Positions 18,189-27,267 of a stretch of 64,000 nt of DNA are shown one piece after another. This DNA comes from Chachezhania antarctica (GTDB lineage: Bacteria > Pseudomonadota > Alphaproteobacteria > Rhodobacterales > Rhodobacteraceae). The stretch is taken from assembly GCF_003646465.1 (NCBI RefSeq), contig NZ_QZEX01000001.1, positions 722,634 through 786,633 on the forward strand. Direction: 5' to 3'. Both the position numbers and the translations under genes were made by a program. Every line of letters begins with the position of its first letter. The first letter of the stretch is position 1. The notes under the pieces were generated by a model, which was not told where the DNA came from, did no database searches, and worked only from the letters and a program-made list of their open reading frames with translations.

Positions 18189-19724
18189 ATGGCCAAGCCC
18201 AAGAAGACCCCACGCCCCAAGGCCGAGACGCCGAAAGGGTTTCGCGACTATTTCGGCGCCGAGGTCACCCGGCGCGCCGAGATGCTGCGCCAGATCGCCG
18301 GGGTCTATCATCGCTACGGCTTCGACGCGCTGGAAAGCTCGGCCGTCGAGACGGTCGAGGCGCTGGGCAAGTTCCTGCCCGATGTCGACCGCCCGAACGA
18401 AGGCGTGTTCGCCTGGCAGGAGGACGCCGAGGGCGAGAAGCCCGGCGACTGGCTGGCGCTACGCTATGACATGACGGCGCCGTTGGCCCGCGTCTATGCC
18501 CAGCACCGCAACGATCTGCCGACGCCCTATCGCCGCTACACGATGGGCCCTGTCTGGCGGAACGAGAAACCGGGGCCGGGGCGCTTCCGGCAGTTCTACC
18601 AGTGCGATGCGGATACGGTGGGCACGGCCTCGATGGCCGCCGATGCCGAGATCTGCGCGATGTTGGCGGATACGCTGGAAGAGGTTGGCATTCCTCGAGG
18701 CGACTACATTGTGCGCGTGAACAACCGTAAGGTGTTGAGTGGGGTTCTGGATCGTGTTTTCGGAACCATCGATGCGGTTGCTGAAACCATGATAGAAGGC
18801 AATCCGACAGGCGAGGAGCGAAAGCAAGCGGTCCTGCGTACCATCGACAAGTTCGACAAGGTTGGCGAGTCTGGTGTCCGAGAGCTGCTTGGAAAAGGGC
18901 GCCTGGATGCGTCGGGAGCATACATCGACGGAGTCGGGCTTAGCGGAGAGCAAATCGAGCCAGTCATTCAGTTTCTTACGTCCAAGGGCTCCGACAACGA
19001 AGAGACGCTCGGGAACCTGCTTGCAACCGTCGGCACCAACCCTACTGGTGCGGCAGGTGTTCTGGAGTTGAGGCAAATCGCAGATCTGCTTGACGCGGGT
19101 GGGTATGGCTCTGATCGTATTCTAATCGACCCCTCCGTCGTGCGTGGCCTTGGCTACTACACAGGCCCGGTATACGAAGCCGAGCTGACCTTCGAAATCA
19201 AAGACGAAAAGGGCCGGCCCCGGCAGTTCGGGTCGGTTGCAGGTGGTGGGCGCTATGACGATCTGGTCAAGCGCTTCACAGGGCAGGAAGTGCCGGCGAC
19301 GGGCGTCTCGATCGGGGTCGACAGGCTGCTGGCCGCTCTGGAAGCGAAGGGGCGGTTCAGTGACTCGGCCGAAGGACCCGTCGTTGTCACGGTAATGGAT
19401 CGTGACCGGATGGCAGACTATCAGGCCATGGTCGCCGAATTGCGCAATGCCGGGATCCGGGCCGAGGTCTATCTGGGCAATCCGAAGAACTTCGGCAACC
19501 AGCTGAAATACGCGGACCGGCGCGGCTCTCCGGTCGCCATTATCCAGGGCTCGGCCGAGAAGGAGGCCGGGCAGGTGCAGATCAAGGACCTTATCCTTGG
19601 CGCGCAGATCGCGGCGGAAGCGACGCTGGAAGAATGGAAGGAACGGCCCAGCCAGTACGAGGTCGCGCGCGGCGATCTGGTGTCAACGGTGCGCCGGATC
19701 CTCGACGACCAGGGGCGCGGCTGA
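18189..19724 (+). CDS. hisS: Histidyl-tRNA synthetase
   Basis: A 511-residue class II synthetase that charges tRNA-His. Visible landmarks are the N-terminal motif 1 region (PKGFRDYFG), [13 protein letters not shown], motif 2 ([16 protein letters not shown]), the histidine-specific [11 protein letters not shown], and motif 3 ([12 protein letters not shown]), followed by an anticodon-binding domain from about residue 400. It is longer than the E. coli enzyme, consistent with an inserted segment between motif 2 and the histidine loop. The gene is mosaic: roughly 18685-19240 (residues about 166-350) is near 52% GC with different codon choices, against about 67% on both sides. Reading frame and motifs stay intact, so the protein should work. 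Its stop overlaps the hisZ start. Confidence 0.96.
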   Translation: MAKPKKTPRPKAETPKGFRDYFGAEVTRRAEMLRQIAGVYHRYGFDALESSAVETVEALGKFLPDVDRPNEGVFAWQEDAEGEKPGDWLALRYDMTAPLARVYAQHRNDLPTPYRRYTMGPVWRNEKPGPGRFRQFYQCDADTVGTASMAADAEICAMLADTLEEVGIPRGDYIVRVNNRKVLSGVLDRVFGTIDAVAETMIEGNPTGEERKQAVLRTIDKFDKVGESGVRELLGKGRLDASGAYIDGVGLSGEQIEPVIQFLTSKGSDNEETLGNLLATVGTNPTGAAGVLELRQIADLLDAGGYGSDRILIDPSVVRGLGYYTGPVYEAELTFEIKDEKGRPRQFGSVAGGGRYDDLVKRFTGQEVPATGVSIGVDRLLAALEAKGRFSDSAEGPVVVTVMDRDRMADYQAMVAELRNAGIRAEVYLGNPKNFGNQLKYADRRGSPVAIIQGSAEKEAGQVQIKDLILGAQIAAEATLEEWKERPSQYEVARGDLVSTVRRILDDQGRG

Positions 19725-20809
19725 TGGGTTGGCGGGCGGCAGAGCTGGCCCGGGCCGCGCGGCTGAAGGCGCTGTTCGAGACGGCCGGGGCAAAGCCGGT
19801 CGAAACCTCGGTGTTGCAACCGGCAGACCTGCTGCTGGACCTTTACGGCGAAGACATGCGCGCGCGGGCCTACGTGACGTGGGATGCGCTGCGGGGCGAG
19901 CTGATGCTGCGCCCGGACTTCACCGTGCCGGTGGTGCAGATGCACATGGAAGGCGGGGCCGATCCGGCGCGCTACACCTATTCGGGCGAGGTCTTCCGGC
20001 GGCAGGAGCAGGATCCGTCGCGGGCCAATGAATATGTCCAGGTGGGCTACGAGGTGTTCGACCGGGTCAACCCGGCGGCCGCCGACGCCGAGGTCTTCGC
20101 CCTGATCGCGCACGGGCTGTCGGAACTGTCGGGCCTGCGCGCGGTGACCGGCGATATCGGCATCCTGACGGCGGCGGTCGAGGGGCTGGAAACATCGTCG
20201 GCCCGCAAGGCGGCGCTCATGCGGCACCTGTGGCGGCCGCGGCGGTTCCGGGCGCTGTTGGACCGCTATTCCGGCAAGACGCCTATGCCGCCGTCGCGCA
20301 CGGCGCTGTTGCAGGCGGCCACGACCGTGCCGGCCACCGCGCCCGAGATCGGGCGGCGACAGCTGGTCGAGGTCGAATCCCGGATCGAGACGCTGAAGAT
20401 CGATTCCGCCACGCCGCCGATCGGTGGCGCGGCGCTGTCGGCACTGAACGCGCTTCTGGCGGTGCGCGAGACGATGCCCTTCGCCATGGAACAACTGCGC
20501 GACATCGCCATCGACCTGCCGGCGATCAGCCCGGCGCTCGACCGGCTGGAGGCACGGGTGGCGGCCTTGCGGACACGGGGCGTGGATGTGGACCGGCTGG
20601 AATTCGAGGCCTCCTACGGGCGGACCTCGATGGAATATTACGACGGGTTCGTCTTCGGCTTCGTGGCCGAGGCGCGGCCCGATCTGCCCCCCGTGGCCAC
20701 CGGCGGGCGCTATGATGCGCTGACGCGGCGGCTGGGGCAGGGGGCCGAGATCCCGGCGGTGGGCGGCGTGATCCGGCCCGGCGTGATGCTGGAACTGGGA
20801 GCGGTCTGA
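19724..20809 (+). CDS. hisZ: ATP phosphoribosyltransferase regulatory subunit HisZ
   Basis: A 361-residue HisZ, a catalytically inactive paralogue of histidyl-tRNA synthetase that activates short-form HisG and confers feedback control by histidine. It keeps synthetase-like segments (RPDFTVPVVQMH, YTYSGEVFRRQ, YEVFDRV, and near the end ATGGRYDALTRRLG) but lacks the anticodon-binding domain. ATG 19724 sits in TGATG with the hisS stop, and its own stop sits in TGATG with hisG, so all three are translationally coupled. An in-frame extension into hisS from 19634 is not needed. Confidence 0.93.
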   Translation: MGWRAAELARAARLKALFETAGAKPVETSVLQPADLLLDLYGEDMRARAYVTWDALRGELMLRPDFTVPVVQMHMEGGADPARYTYSGEVFRRQEQDPSRANEYVQVGYEVFDRVNPAAADAEVFALIAHGLSELSGLRAVTGDIGILTAAVEGLETSSARKAALMRHLWRPRRFRALLDRYSGKTPMPPSRTALLQAATTVPATAPEIGRRQLVEVESRIETLKIDSATPPIGGAALSALNALLAVRETMPFAMEQLRDIAIDLPAISPALDRLEARVAALRTRGVDVDRLEFEASYGRTSMEYYDGFVFGFVAEARPDLPPVATGGRYDALTRRLGQGAEIPAVGGVIRPGVMLELGAV

Positions 20810-21507
20810 TGGGTGTGAAACTTGGCGTGCCGTCCAAGGGCCGGCTGATGGAAAAGACCTTCGACTGGTTCGAAAAGCGCGGCATCCGGCTGATGCGCGC
20901 GGGGTCGGAGCGGGAGTATTCCGGCGCGGTCGAGGGGATGGACGGCCTCGACCTTGTCCTGCTGTCGGCGGGAGAGATCCCGCGCGAGCTGGCGGCGGGG
21001 CGGATCCACCTGGGTGTGACCGGAACCGACCTGATCTACGAGAAACTGCCGCTGTGGCAGCAGCAGGTGGAAGAGATGGCGCCGATGGGCTTCGGTCAGG
21101 CGGATCTCGTGCTGGCGGTGCCGAAGTTCTGGCGCGATGTCGATACGCTCGACGATCTGGATGCGGCGGCAGCGGCCTTCCGGCGGGTGCATGGCGACCG
21201 GCTGCGGATCGCCACGAAGTATCACCGGCTGGTGCGGGAGTTCCTGACCGAAGGCGGCGTGGCGGATTACGCGCTGGTCGACAGCCAGGGCGCCACCGAA
21301 GGCACAGTGAAGAACGAAACGGCCGAGGCGATTGCCGACATAACCTCGACCGGCGAGACGCTGAAGGCCAACCACCTGAAGGTTCTGTCCGACGGGCCGA
21401 TCCTGCGGTCTCAGGCGACGCTGTGGCGAAGCCGCGTGGCGGACTGCACGAACGCGGAACGGCTGGTTCTGAACGACTGCCTCGACCGGGTGCTGGACCC
21501 GGTCTGA
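20809..21507 (+). CDS. hisG: ATP phosphoribosyltransferase, short form HisG
   Basis: A 232-residue catalytic subunit for the first step of histidine synthesis (ATP plus PRPP to phosphoribosyl-ATP). The N-terminus LGVPSKGRLMEKT and the central GVTGTDLIYE are typical. The PRPP-type loop is DIASTGETL-like, here ITSTGETLKANHLK (about residues 181-194). It lacks the C-terminal regulatory domain of long HisG, as expected when HisZ is present. It is the last gene of the hisS-hisZ-hisG unit and converges with the serine-hydrolase gene, six bases apart. Confidence 0.95.
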   Translation: MGVKLGVPSKGRLMEKTFDWFEKRGIRLMRAGSEREYSGAVEGMDGLDLVLLSAGEIPRELAAGRIHLGVTGTDLIYEKLPLWQQQVEEMAPMGFGQADLVLAVPKFWRDVDTLDDLDAAAAAFRRVHGDRLRIATKYHRLVREFLTEGGVADYALVDSQGATEGTVKNETAEAIADITSTGETLKANHLKVLSDGPILRSQATLWRSRVADCTNAERLVLNDCLDRVLDPV

Positions 21508-21513
21508 CGGCGC

Positions 21514-22491
21514 TCAGGCCGCCGCCAGGACGGGACCTTCCAGCAGGCGCATCAGATCTCCGAAATAGCCGCCCGAACGTGCGGGCTGCGTCGGGTCCGA
21601 CGTGATCGCGACGGCGAGGTCGCGTGCAGGATGGGCGGCGATGATCTGGCCGCCATAGCCCCTCCCGAACACGTAGCCGGACCGCGTCAGGAACCAGCCG
21701 TACCCGTAGGAGAGCCCCGACCATGGCGACCGCGTGCGGGGCTGGCGCGAGGCCATGATCCAGTTTTCCGAGATCACCTGCTGCCCATCGTACCGGCCAC
21801 CATCGCGCATCAGAATGGCGATCTTCAGCATGTCGGTCGGGCGCAGGGCCATCTCGTTCCCGCCAAGGTAATAGCCTTGCGGATCGCGGGTCCACGGCGG
21901 GATCGTGATACCCAGCGGATCGCCAAGGCGTTCTCGGGCAAGCGACAGGAGGCTTTGCCCGGACGCTTCGGCCAGCGCCGCCCCGAGGATGTGGGTCGAG
22001 CCGGTGGAATAGAGCATCCGCGTGCCGGGCTCCGCCTCCATCGGGCGGGAGAGCGCGTTGCCGAGCCAGTTTGGCGAGCTGATCCATTCGCCGTAGTTGG
22101 GGCCGGACGTGCGTTCGAGGCCCGCGCGGAGGGTGACGAGATCCTCCATCGTGATCCGCGCCGCGCCTTCGGTGACGTTGGCAGGCAGGATGGTCGGGGC
22201 GACGTCTGCCAGCGGTGCATCGACGGAGGCGATTTCGCCACGGTCGATAGCGGCGCCCAGCAGGAGGGCCACTATACTTTTTGAACATGACTTGATGTTG
22301 GCGGGGCGATCAAGCCCGGGACCGCGGGGAGCTTCTGCGAAGATGACGGTATCGCCGCGCCGGATCTGCAGGGAATGGATCTGGTCGAGCGCGCCGATGG
22401 CCGATTGCAGGTCGTCGGTGCGGGCCCGTGCGAATCCGGGTGCGGCAAGTGCCGCGGTGGCGGTGGCGAGAAGGTGTCGGCGGTGGATCAT
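21514..22491 (-). CDS. Serine hydrolase, class C beta-lactamase family (Tat-type leader)
   Basis: A 325-residue exported serine hydrolase of the beta-lactamase/penicillin-binding family. The leader MIHRRHLLATATAALAAPG has twin arginines and a hydrophobic core, so Tat or Sec export is likely. The catalytic SxxK is SCSK (about residues 68-71) and the Tyr-containing motif is YSTGS (about 161-165). A late Gly-rich GRGYGGQ stands where a KTG-like triad would be. Family members are as often esterases or peptidases as true beta-lactamases, so antibiotic resistance should not be assumed. It stands alone, convergent with hisG. Codon use matches its neighbours. Confidence 0.85.
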   Translation of the reverse strand: MIHRRHLLATATAALAAPGFARARTDDLQSAIGALDQIHSLQIRRGDTVIFAEAPRGPGLDRPANIKSCSKSIVALLLGAAIDRGEIASVDAPLADVAPTILPANVTEGAARITMEDLVTLRAGLERTSGPNYGEWISSPNWLGNALSRPMEAEPGTRMLYSTGSTHILGAALAEASGQSLLSLARERLGDPLGITIPPWTRDPQGYYLGGNEMALRPTDMLKIAILMRDGGRYDGQQVISENWIMASRQPRTRSPWSGLSYGYGWFLTRSGYVFGRGYGGQIIAAHPARDLAVAITSDPTQPARSGGYFGDLMRLLEGPVLAAA

Positions 22492-22846
22492 ACGTTAAAG
22501 ATGTATGCGCCGGGGCGCGTATCCACCGGTGCGGGGATCACGACTGCGTGGGAGAGGGTACGAAGGGACATCGCTTGCGCGCCCGTGACGCCCCGCCCGC
22601 CCACCCCCGTCGCATGCCTGGGGCATGCTCCTTGGCGCCACGGGCGCGCAAGCCGGGGCCGGTCACGTTGGTTGCGGGATACCGCCGGGGGACAGGGTAC
22701 GCGTTACGAATGTGACCGGGCCCGGTCTTGGGGAAAAGATCGGGCGCCCGGGCTGAGGCGCGGCGCGACCTGCGGGATGGTTGCCATGCGGATGTAGCGG
22801 AAATGTGACGAAACCGGGCCACAGGGCCAGGTTTCTGTGGATAAGC
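22492..22846. other. Intergenic region with palindromic repeat
   Basis: About 355 bases upstream of the serine hydrolase and downstream of znuB (both minus strand). It contains nested palindrome copy B (22574-22652). The remainder is GC-rich with no convincing gene. The hydrolase promoter should lie in the left part, but I cannot name boxes. Confidence 0.6.
22574..22652 (+). repeat. Nested palindromic repeat, copy B
   Basis: The 19-base outer arms at 22574-22592 and 22634-22652 pair with a single mismatch (CTTGCGCGCCCGTG.. with ..CACGGGCGCGCAAG). The core is CCGCCCGCCCACCCCCGTC. The inner hairpin is GCATGCC (22612-22618) / GGCATGC (22622-22628) with a TGG loop, and TCCTT follows it. Same layout and orientation as copies A, C and D, with unrelated stem sequence. 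Confidence 0.87.
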
Positions 22847-23671
22847 CTAGTCGGCCGCCCCGGCGCGCGTGATCCGGCGAAGCGCGGTGCCGAGGCCGGT
22901 GGCGGTCACGAAGAGGCCCGCGGCGGTGCAGACGATGGACGGACCGGCCGGCGTGTCGAAGGCGAAGGCCAGTTGCAACCCGCCGAGCGCCGCGCCGATG
23001 GCGAAGACCGTGGCCAGGAGGGCCATCGCCTCGGGCGTGCGGACCAACGGTCGGGCGGCCGCGGCGGGCAGGATCAGGAGCGCCGTGATCAGCAACACAC
23101 CCACGACCTTCAGCGCCACGGCCACCACGATGGCCAGCGCCAGCGTCAGCCCGAAGGCATCGCGCCCGGGCGCCGATCCGCCCGCGCGGGCGAGGTCGGG
23201 CGACAGCGTCGCCGTCAGCAGCGCGTTCCACCGCCAGCCCAGAAGCGCCAGCACCAGCCCGGCGCCGATCCAGACGATCAGCAGATCGCCCCGCGTCACA
23301 GCGAGGATATCGCCGAACAGATAGCTCATCAGGTCCAGCCGCACATGGCCCAGCAGGGCGACGGCGACCAGCCCGGCAGCCAGTGCGCTGTGGGCCAGCA
23401 CCCCCAGCGCCGTGTCCATCGCCCGCGCCCGTCCGGCCAGTGCCGTGGCGGCCGAGGCCATGGCAAGCGCCGCGATCAGGACAGCGGGCATCGGCGGCAT
23501 GTCTGTGGCCAGCGCCAGCGCGATTCCAAGGATCCCGGCATGGGCCGTGGCGTCGCCGAAATAGGCCATCCGGCGCCAGACCACGAAACAGCCAAGGGGC
23601 GCCGCGGCCAGTGCCACGCCAAGCGCCGCGATGTTGGCGCGCAGGAAGAAATCGTCGAACATTTGTATCAC
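22847..23671 (-). CDS. znuB: Zinc ABC transporter permease ZnuB
   Basis: A 274-residue ABC-3 family permease with about eight membrane spans. It has the family signature VWRRMAYFGDATAHAGILG (about residues 30-48). It forms the pore of the high-affinity zinc importer with ZnuC and ZnuA. The start is GTG 23671, overlapping the znuC stop by four bases; ATG 23662, three codons in, is an alternative. Third gene of zur-znuC-znuB, so it should be repressed by Zur when zinc is sufficient. Confidence 0.92.
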   Translation of the reverse strand: MIQMFDDFFLRANIAALGVALAAAPLGCFVVWRRMAYFGDATAHAGILGIALALATDMPPMPAVLIAALAMASAATALAGRARAMDTALGVLAHSALAAGLVAVALLGHVRLDLMSYLFGDILAVTRGDLLIVWIGAGLVLALLGWRWNALLTATLSPDLARAGGSAPGRDAFGLTLALAIVVAVALKVVGVLLITALLILPAAAARPLVRTPEAMALLATVFAIGAALGGLQLAFAFDTPAGPSIVCTAAGLFVTATGLGTALRRITRAGAAD

Positions 23672-24441
23672 TCGGCCAGGCGCAGGGCCGGGGCATGGCG
23701 CGGGGTGTCACCGGGACTGCGGAGCGCCGTCACCTCGGGTGCGACGTCGCCGATCAGGGCGCGATAGGCGTCGGAGGAGGCAACTTCGGCGGCCGAGCCC
23801 TGCACCACGACCGTGCCGTCCAGCAGCACGATCCGGTCAGAGGCCGACATGACGACGCCCAGGTCGTGGCTGACCATCAGCACGGCGCAGCCCAGATCGC
23901 GGCGCGCGGCCTCGATCGCGCGGTAGAAAGCGGCGGTGCCTTCGGCGTCGAGCCCCTGTGTCGGCTCGTCCAGCAGCAGGAGTTGCGGACGGTTCAGGAG
24001 CGCGCGCGCCAGAAGCACGCGCTGACGCTGCCCGCCGGACAGGTCGGCCAGCTGCCTCTTGGCCAGCCGGTCCGTCCCCGTGCGGGTGAGGGCCTGGGCC
24101 ACCGAATCGCGCCCGGCGCGGCGGGGCAGGTTCAGGAACCGGGTCACGGTCATCGGCAACGTGGGATCGAGCGCCAGGCTTTGCGGGACGTAGCCCACCC
24201 GCAGCCCGGGCATCGTTCCGATCGTGCCGGCGTCGGGCGTCACCGCGCCGATCAGGCTGCGCAGCAGCGTCGACTTACCCGAGCCATTGCGGCCGATGAT
24301 CGTCACGATCTCGCCCGCGGCGACATTCAGCGACACGTCCCGCAGGACGCGCGCGGACCCCAGCCGGACGGAGAGCGCGCGGATCGTCACCACCGATTCC
24401 GCCGCCTCAGGCCGTTGGACGTATTTCAGGCCGGCCTTCAC
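23668..24441 (-). CDS. znuC: Zinc ABC transporter ATP-binding protein ZnuC
   Basis: A 257-residue ATPase. Walker A is GRNGSGKST (about residues 48-56), the signature is LSGGQRQRV and Walker B is LLLLDEPTQGLD. The switch His lies in MVSHDLGVV. The start is GTG 24441, which overlaps the zur stop (GTGA); the longer in-frame extension to 24585 runs through zur and lacks family similarity. Powers the ZnuAB zinc importer. Confidence 0.93.
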   Translation of the reverse strand: MKAGLKYVQRPEAAESVVTIRALSVRLGSARVLRDVSLNVAAGEIVTIIGRNGSGKSTLLRSLIGAVTPDAGTIGTMPGLRVGYVPQSLALDPTLPMTVTRFLNLPRRAGRDSVAQALTRTGTDRLAKRQLADLSGGQRQRVLLARALLNRPQLLLLDEPTQGLDAEGTAAFYRAIEAARRDLGCAVLMVSHDLGVVMSASDRIVLLDGTVVVQGSAAEVASSDAYRALIGDVAPEVTALRSPGDTPRHAPALRLAE

Positions 24442-24941
24442 GGGCGGTCCCCGCCTTCGCTGCACGCGGGGCACAGGCCTTCGGCTTCGACCACGCGGGT
24501 TTCGACGACAAAGCCCGAAGCCGCGGCGGCATCGGTCAGCCCGTCCGTCGACCGGTCGCCTTCGGCTTCGGCCACCGTGCGACACTGGCGGCAGATCAGG
24601 AAGGCCGGGACATGAGAGGCATCGCCCGCGTCATGGTCGGCCAGAAGCATGCAGGCGGCATAGGCGTTCAGGCGCTCGATCCGGTGGATCAGCCCGGCGC
24701 GCAAAAGGAAGTCGAGCGCACGGTAGACGGTCGGCGGCTGCACGCTGTGCCCGCCTTTTCCAAGGATTTCGAGGATGTCATAGGCGCCCATCGCCTGATG
24801 GCCCTGCAACAGGATCTCGTACACCCGCCGCCGGGCGGGGGTGAATTGCAGCTTGGCATCGTGGCAGCGCGATTCGGCCCGTTCCAGGGCGTCGTCGATG
24901 CAGCCTGAATGGTCGTGTGCTTCGAATCCCAGTGCGGTCAC
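24438..24941 (-). CDS. zur: Zinc-responsive Fur-family repressor Zur
   Basis: A 167-residue Fur-family protein. The N-terminal winged-helix DNA-binding part contains FTPARRRVYEILL and PPTVYRALDFLL. The C-terminal dimerisation part has the two CxxC pairs of a structural zinc site, CRQC and CPAC. GTG 24941 is supported by GGAGG (24948-24952) six bases upstream; an earlier in-frame ATG at 24992 would start inside the operator. Its position first in the znuCB operon and next to the palindrome identifies it as Zur rather than Fur, and it probably represses itself and both divergent transcripts. Confidence 0.9.
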   Translation of the reverse strand: MTALGFEAHDHSGCIDDALERAESRCHDAKLQFTPARRRVYEILLQGHQAMGAYDILEILGKGGHSVQPPTVYRALDFLLRAGLIHRIERLNAYAACMLLADHDAGDASHVPAFLICRQCRTVAEAEGDRSTDGLTDAAAASGFVVETRVVEAEGLCPACSEGGDRP

Positions 24942-24971
24942 GTCGAGCCTCCGTTCGTGTCGGATGGGGAT

Positions 24972-24991
24972 TGATACAGTATAACATATCA
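24972..24991. promoter_or_regulatory. Zur-type operator between zur-znuCB and znuA
   Basis: TGATACAGTATAACATATCA, an imperfect 20-base palindrome with TGATA/TATCA ends and an AT-rich centre. It lies in the divergent promoter gap in an otherwise GC-rich genome. Size, symmetry and place fit a Zur box controlling both znuA and zur-znuC-znuB. It has not been compared with a curated motif here. Confidence 0.75.
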
Positions 24992-25035
24992 CCTATCAAG
25001 CGCCCTCGGTTCCTATTTCATTGCCGGAGATCCCG

Positions 25036-26157
25036 ATGACCCACCAGACACCATTCCCCGCGCGCTGCACCCCGTGGACGACGGCGCGGCGGAGCCTTGC
25101 CGCGCTGGCCACAGTCTGTCTTGGCTCCGGCGCGCTGGCCGGGCCTGCGGTGACGACCGACATCGCGCCGGTCCAGTCGCTTGTCGCGCAGGTCATGGAC
25201 GGCGTGGGCACGCCCGCGCTTCTGGTTCCGCAGGACGCTTCGCCGCACATGCTGTCGCTGAAGCCAAGCCAGGCGAAATCGCTGTCACAGGCGGATCTGG
25301 TGATCTGGGTCGGACCGGACCTGACGCCGTGGCTGGAGAAGTCGCTGGACAGCCTCGCGCCCGATGCCGTGCGCCTGACGTTGCTGGAAGAGGACGGGTT
25401 CGAACCGCTGCCGTTCCGCGAGGGGCTGGCCGGCCATGACGACCACGATGCGCATGACGATGACCATGCAGGGGAAGATCACGACGGTCACGACGACCAT
25501 TCCGATCACGCCGACGACGGTCACGACGATCACGACGAGGAAGCTCATGACGATCACTCCGGGCACGGTCACGACGACCATGGCGACCACGGCGACCATG
25601 AGGACCACGCCGCAGAGGGCCATGCCGGTCACGACCACGGTGACGAGGACCCGCATGCGTGGCTCGACCCGACCGTTGCGCAAGCCTGGCTGGGCCTGAT
25701 CGCCGCGCATCTGGCAGAGGTCGATCCCGACAACGCCGCGATCTACACCGCCAATGCGGAGAGGGCACAGGCGGCCCTGACCGCTCTGGACGAACGGCTG
25801 CAGGCGCAACTGGCGCCGGCGCAAACCGTGGCCTTCGTCACGGATCATGACGCGTTCCAGTATTTCGAGCGTCACTACGGGCTCGACTGGGTGGGGTCCG
25901 TCTCTGGCGGGGACGCCGCGGCCCCGGGTCCGCGCCGGATCGCAGAACTGCAGGAGGCGATGGCAGATCACGGCGTCCGCTGCGCCTTCGGGGAGCCGCA
26001 GGCCAGCGACAGGCTGCTGCGTGCCGCGACGGACGGGACCGGAATCACGCTTGGAACGATGGATCCGATCGGCCGCAACCTGACCCTTGGGCCGGATCTT
26101 TACCCGACGTTGCTGACCGATCTCGCAGGCGCGTTGACCGCCTGCGCGGCACAGTGA
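25036..26157 (+). CDS. znuA: Zinc ABC transporter substrate-binding protein ZnuA
   Basis: A 373-residue periplasmic zinc-binding protein. A signal peptide lies in the first 40 residues (LAALATVCLGSGALAG). Cluster A-I domains flank a long flexible loop at residues 134-207 made mostly of His and Asp (repeats such as HDDH, GHDDHGDHGDH). This metal-collecting loop is unusually long and acidic. Zinc ligands outside the loop include H in SPHMLSLKP and H in DPHAWLDP. ATG 25036 has GGAG seven bases upstream; a TTG at 25021 is less likely. Divergent from zur-znuCB across the Zur-like palindrome. Confidence 0.93.
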   Translation: MTHQTPFPARCTPWTTARRSLAALATVCLGSGALAGPAVTTDIAPVQSLVAQVMDGVGTPALLVPQDASPHMLSLKPSQAKSLSQADLVIWVGPDLTPWLEKSLDSLAPDAVRLTLLEEDGFEPLPFREGLAGHDDHDAHDDDHAGEDHDGHDDHSDHADDGHDDHDEEAHDDHSGHGHDDHGDHGDHEDHAAEGHAGHDHGDEDPHAWLDPTVAQAWLGLIAAHLAEVDPDNAAIYTANAERAQAALTALDERLQAQLAPAQTVAFVTDHDAFQYFERHYGLDWVGSVSGGDAAAPGPRRIAELQEAMADHGVRCAFGEPQASDRLLRAATDGTGITLGTMDPIGRNLTLGPDLYPTLLTDLAGALTACAAQ

Positions 26158-26278
26158 TGTGAATGTGCCGCGGGCCGGGTTCCGTGCGGCGCCTCTTGAA
26201 GCCCCCAAGACGCGATACTAAGACTCAGTTAACGCATTTCCGGCTATGTTGCCGGTGCTAATAAAAGGGGCAGGCGCC

Positions 26279-26899
26279 ATGAAGGACCCGATCTCGCAAT
26301 TGACCAGCTTCGTGATCCCGACGGTGGAGGAAACCACCGCTCGCGGTTCCGTTCGGTACGACATCTTCTCGCGCCTGTTGAAGGAGCGGATCATTTTCGT
26401 TGCCGGCCCGATCCAGGACGACATGGCGACGATCATCGTTGCCCAGCTGCTGTTCCTGGAAGCGGAAAGCCCGTCGAAGGAAATCTCCATGTATATCAAC
26501 AGCCCCGGGGGCATCGTGACCTCGGGCCTGTCGATCTACGACACCATGCAGTACATCAAGCCCAAGGTCGCGACCGTCTGCATCGGGCAGGCCTGTTCCA
26601 TGGGGTCGCTGCTGCTTGTCGGCGGGGAGCCGGGCATGCGCATGTCGCTGCCCAACAGCCGGATCATGGTCCACCAGCCGTCGGGCGGGTACCAGGGCCA
26701 GGCGTCGGACATCATGATTCACGCGGCCGAGACTCAGAAGCTGAAGGACCGGCTGTACGAGATCTACACCAAGCATACAGGCCAGCCCAAGGACGTGGTC
26801 GAACGTGCGCTGGACCGCGACAACTTCATGTCCCCGGAAGAGGCGAAGGACTGGGGCCATATCGACGAGATCGTCGAACATCGCGGTACGGAAGAGTAG
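26279..26899 (+). CDS. clpP: ATP-dependent Clp protease proteolytic subunit
   Basis: A 206-residue ClpP serine protease that forms the barrel degrading unfolded substrates delivered by ClpX or ClpA. The catalytic triad is S107 (in GQACSMGS), H132 (VHQPSGG) and D181 (in DRDNF). ATG 26279, with AGGGG upstream, is preferred over ATG 26246 because family proteins begin near [11 protein letters not shown]-rich hairpin follows the stop, so clpX is probably transcribed mainly from its own promoter. Confidence 0.96.
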   Translation: MKDPISQLTSFVIPTVEETTARGSVRYDIFSRLLKERIIFVAGPIQDDMATIIVAQLLFLEAESPSKEISMYINSPGGIVTSGLSIYDTMQYIKPKVATVCIGQACSMGSLLLVGGEPGMRMSLPNSRIMVHQPSGGYQGQASDIMIHAAETQKLKDRLYEIYTKHTGQPKDVVERALDRDNFMSPEEAKDWGHIDEIVEHRGTEE

Positions 26900-26906
26900 G
26901 ATCGCT

Positions 26907-26933
26907 ATCCGCGGCGCCTCTGGTGCCGCGGAT
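26907..26933 (+). terminator. Hairpin after clpP
   Basis: ATCCGCGGC (26907-26915) pairs with GCCGCGGAT (26925-26933), a perfect 9-bp GC-rich stem with a nine-base loop, eight bases after the clpP stop. It lacks a U-tract. Confidence 0.55.
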
Positions 26934-26982
26934 GTCCCGCAACGTGCCGATGTTGCAGGCGAACCGGCCGTGATGGCAGTGT

Positions 26983-26997
26983 GTGACGTTACGTCAC
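26983..26997. promoter_or_regulatory. Perfect palindrome, candidate operator
   Basis: GTGACGT-T-ACGTCAC, perfectly symmetric around one base, about 300 bases upstream of clpX. Short perfect palindromes of this kind are typical binding sites of dimeric regulators. I cannot name the regulator. Confidence 0.4.
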
Positions 26998-27159
26998 TTT
27001 GGTTTCCCGGCCGACGCGGCGGCACATTGTACGAACCGGGCCGGTGTGCCATACGCCGGATCCTGGGCCCGGTTGTAGTCCTGCGCGCGGCCGCCCGACA
27101 GCTTGCGCGTCTTAACCATTTGCTATGCGCGGGCCTTTACCGGTCCGGGCATTTTGAGA

Positions 27160-27188
27160 TTGTAGTGAAAAAGGTGCTGTCCTAGATT
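27160..27188 (+). promoter_or_regulatory. Possible sigma-70-type promoter for clpX
   Basis: TTGTAG (27160-27165), 17 bases, then TAGATT (27183-27188), in a locally AT-richer patch about 110 bases before the clpX start. Both boxes are imperfect, so this is only a candidate. Confidence 0.3.
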
Positions 27189-27267
27189 GTCATGACGCCG
27201 GAACCGCAAGGCACAAGAACAGCAGCAGGCGGTGACTTCCGGCAATGACGGGGGCAAGTTGGACGTC

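Noticed and set aside
22271..22287. ACTATACTTTTTGAACA, similar (15 of 17) to part of the 25-bp repeats at 62.3 kb
   Set aside because: Lies inside the serine-hydrolase gene at its catalytic SxxK codons, so similarity is most likely chance.
25435..25660. Repeated short GAC/CAC/CAT units resembling a repeat array
   Set aside because: These are codons of the ZnuA His/Asp loop, not a CRISPR or tandem DNA repeat.
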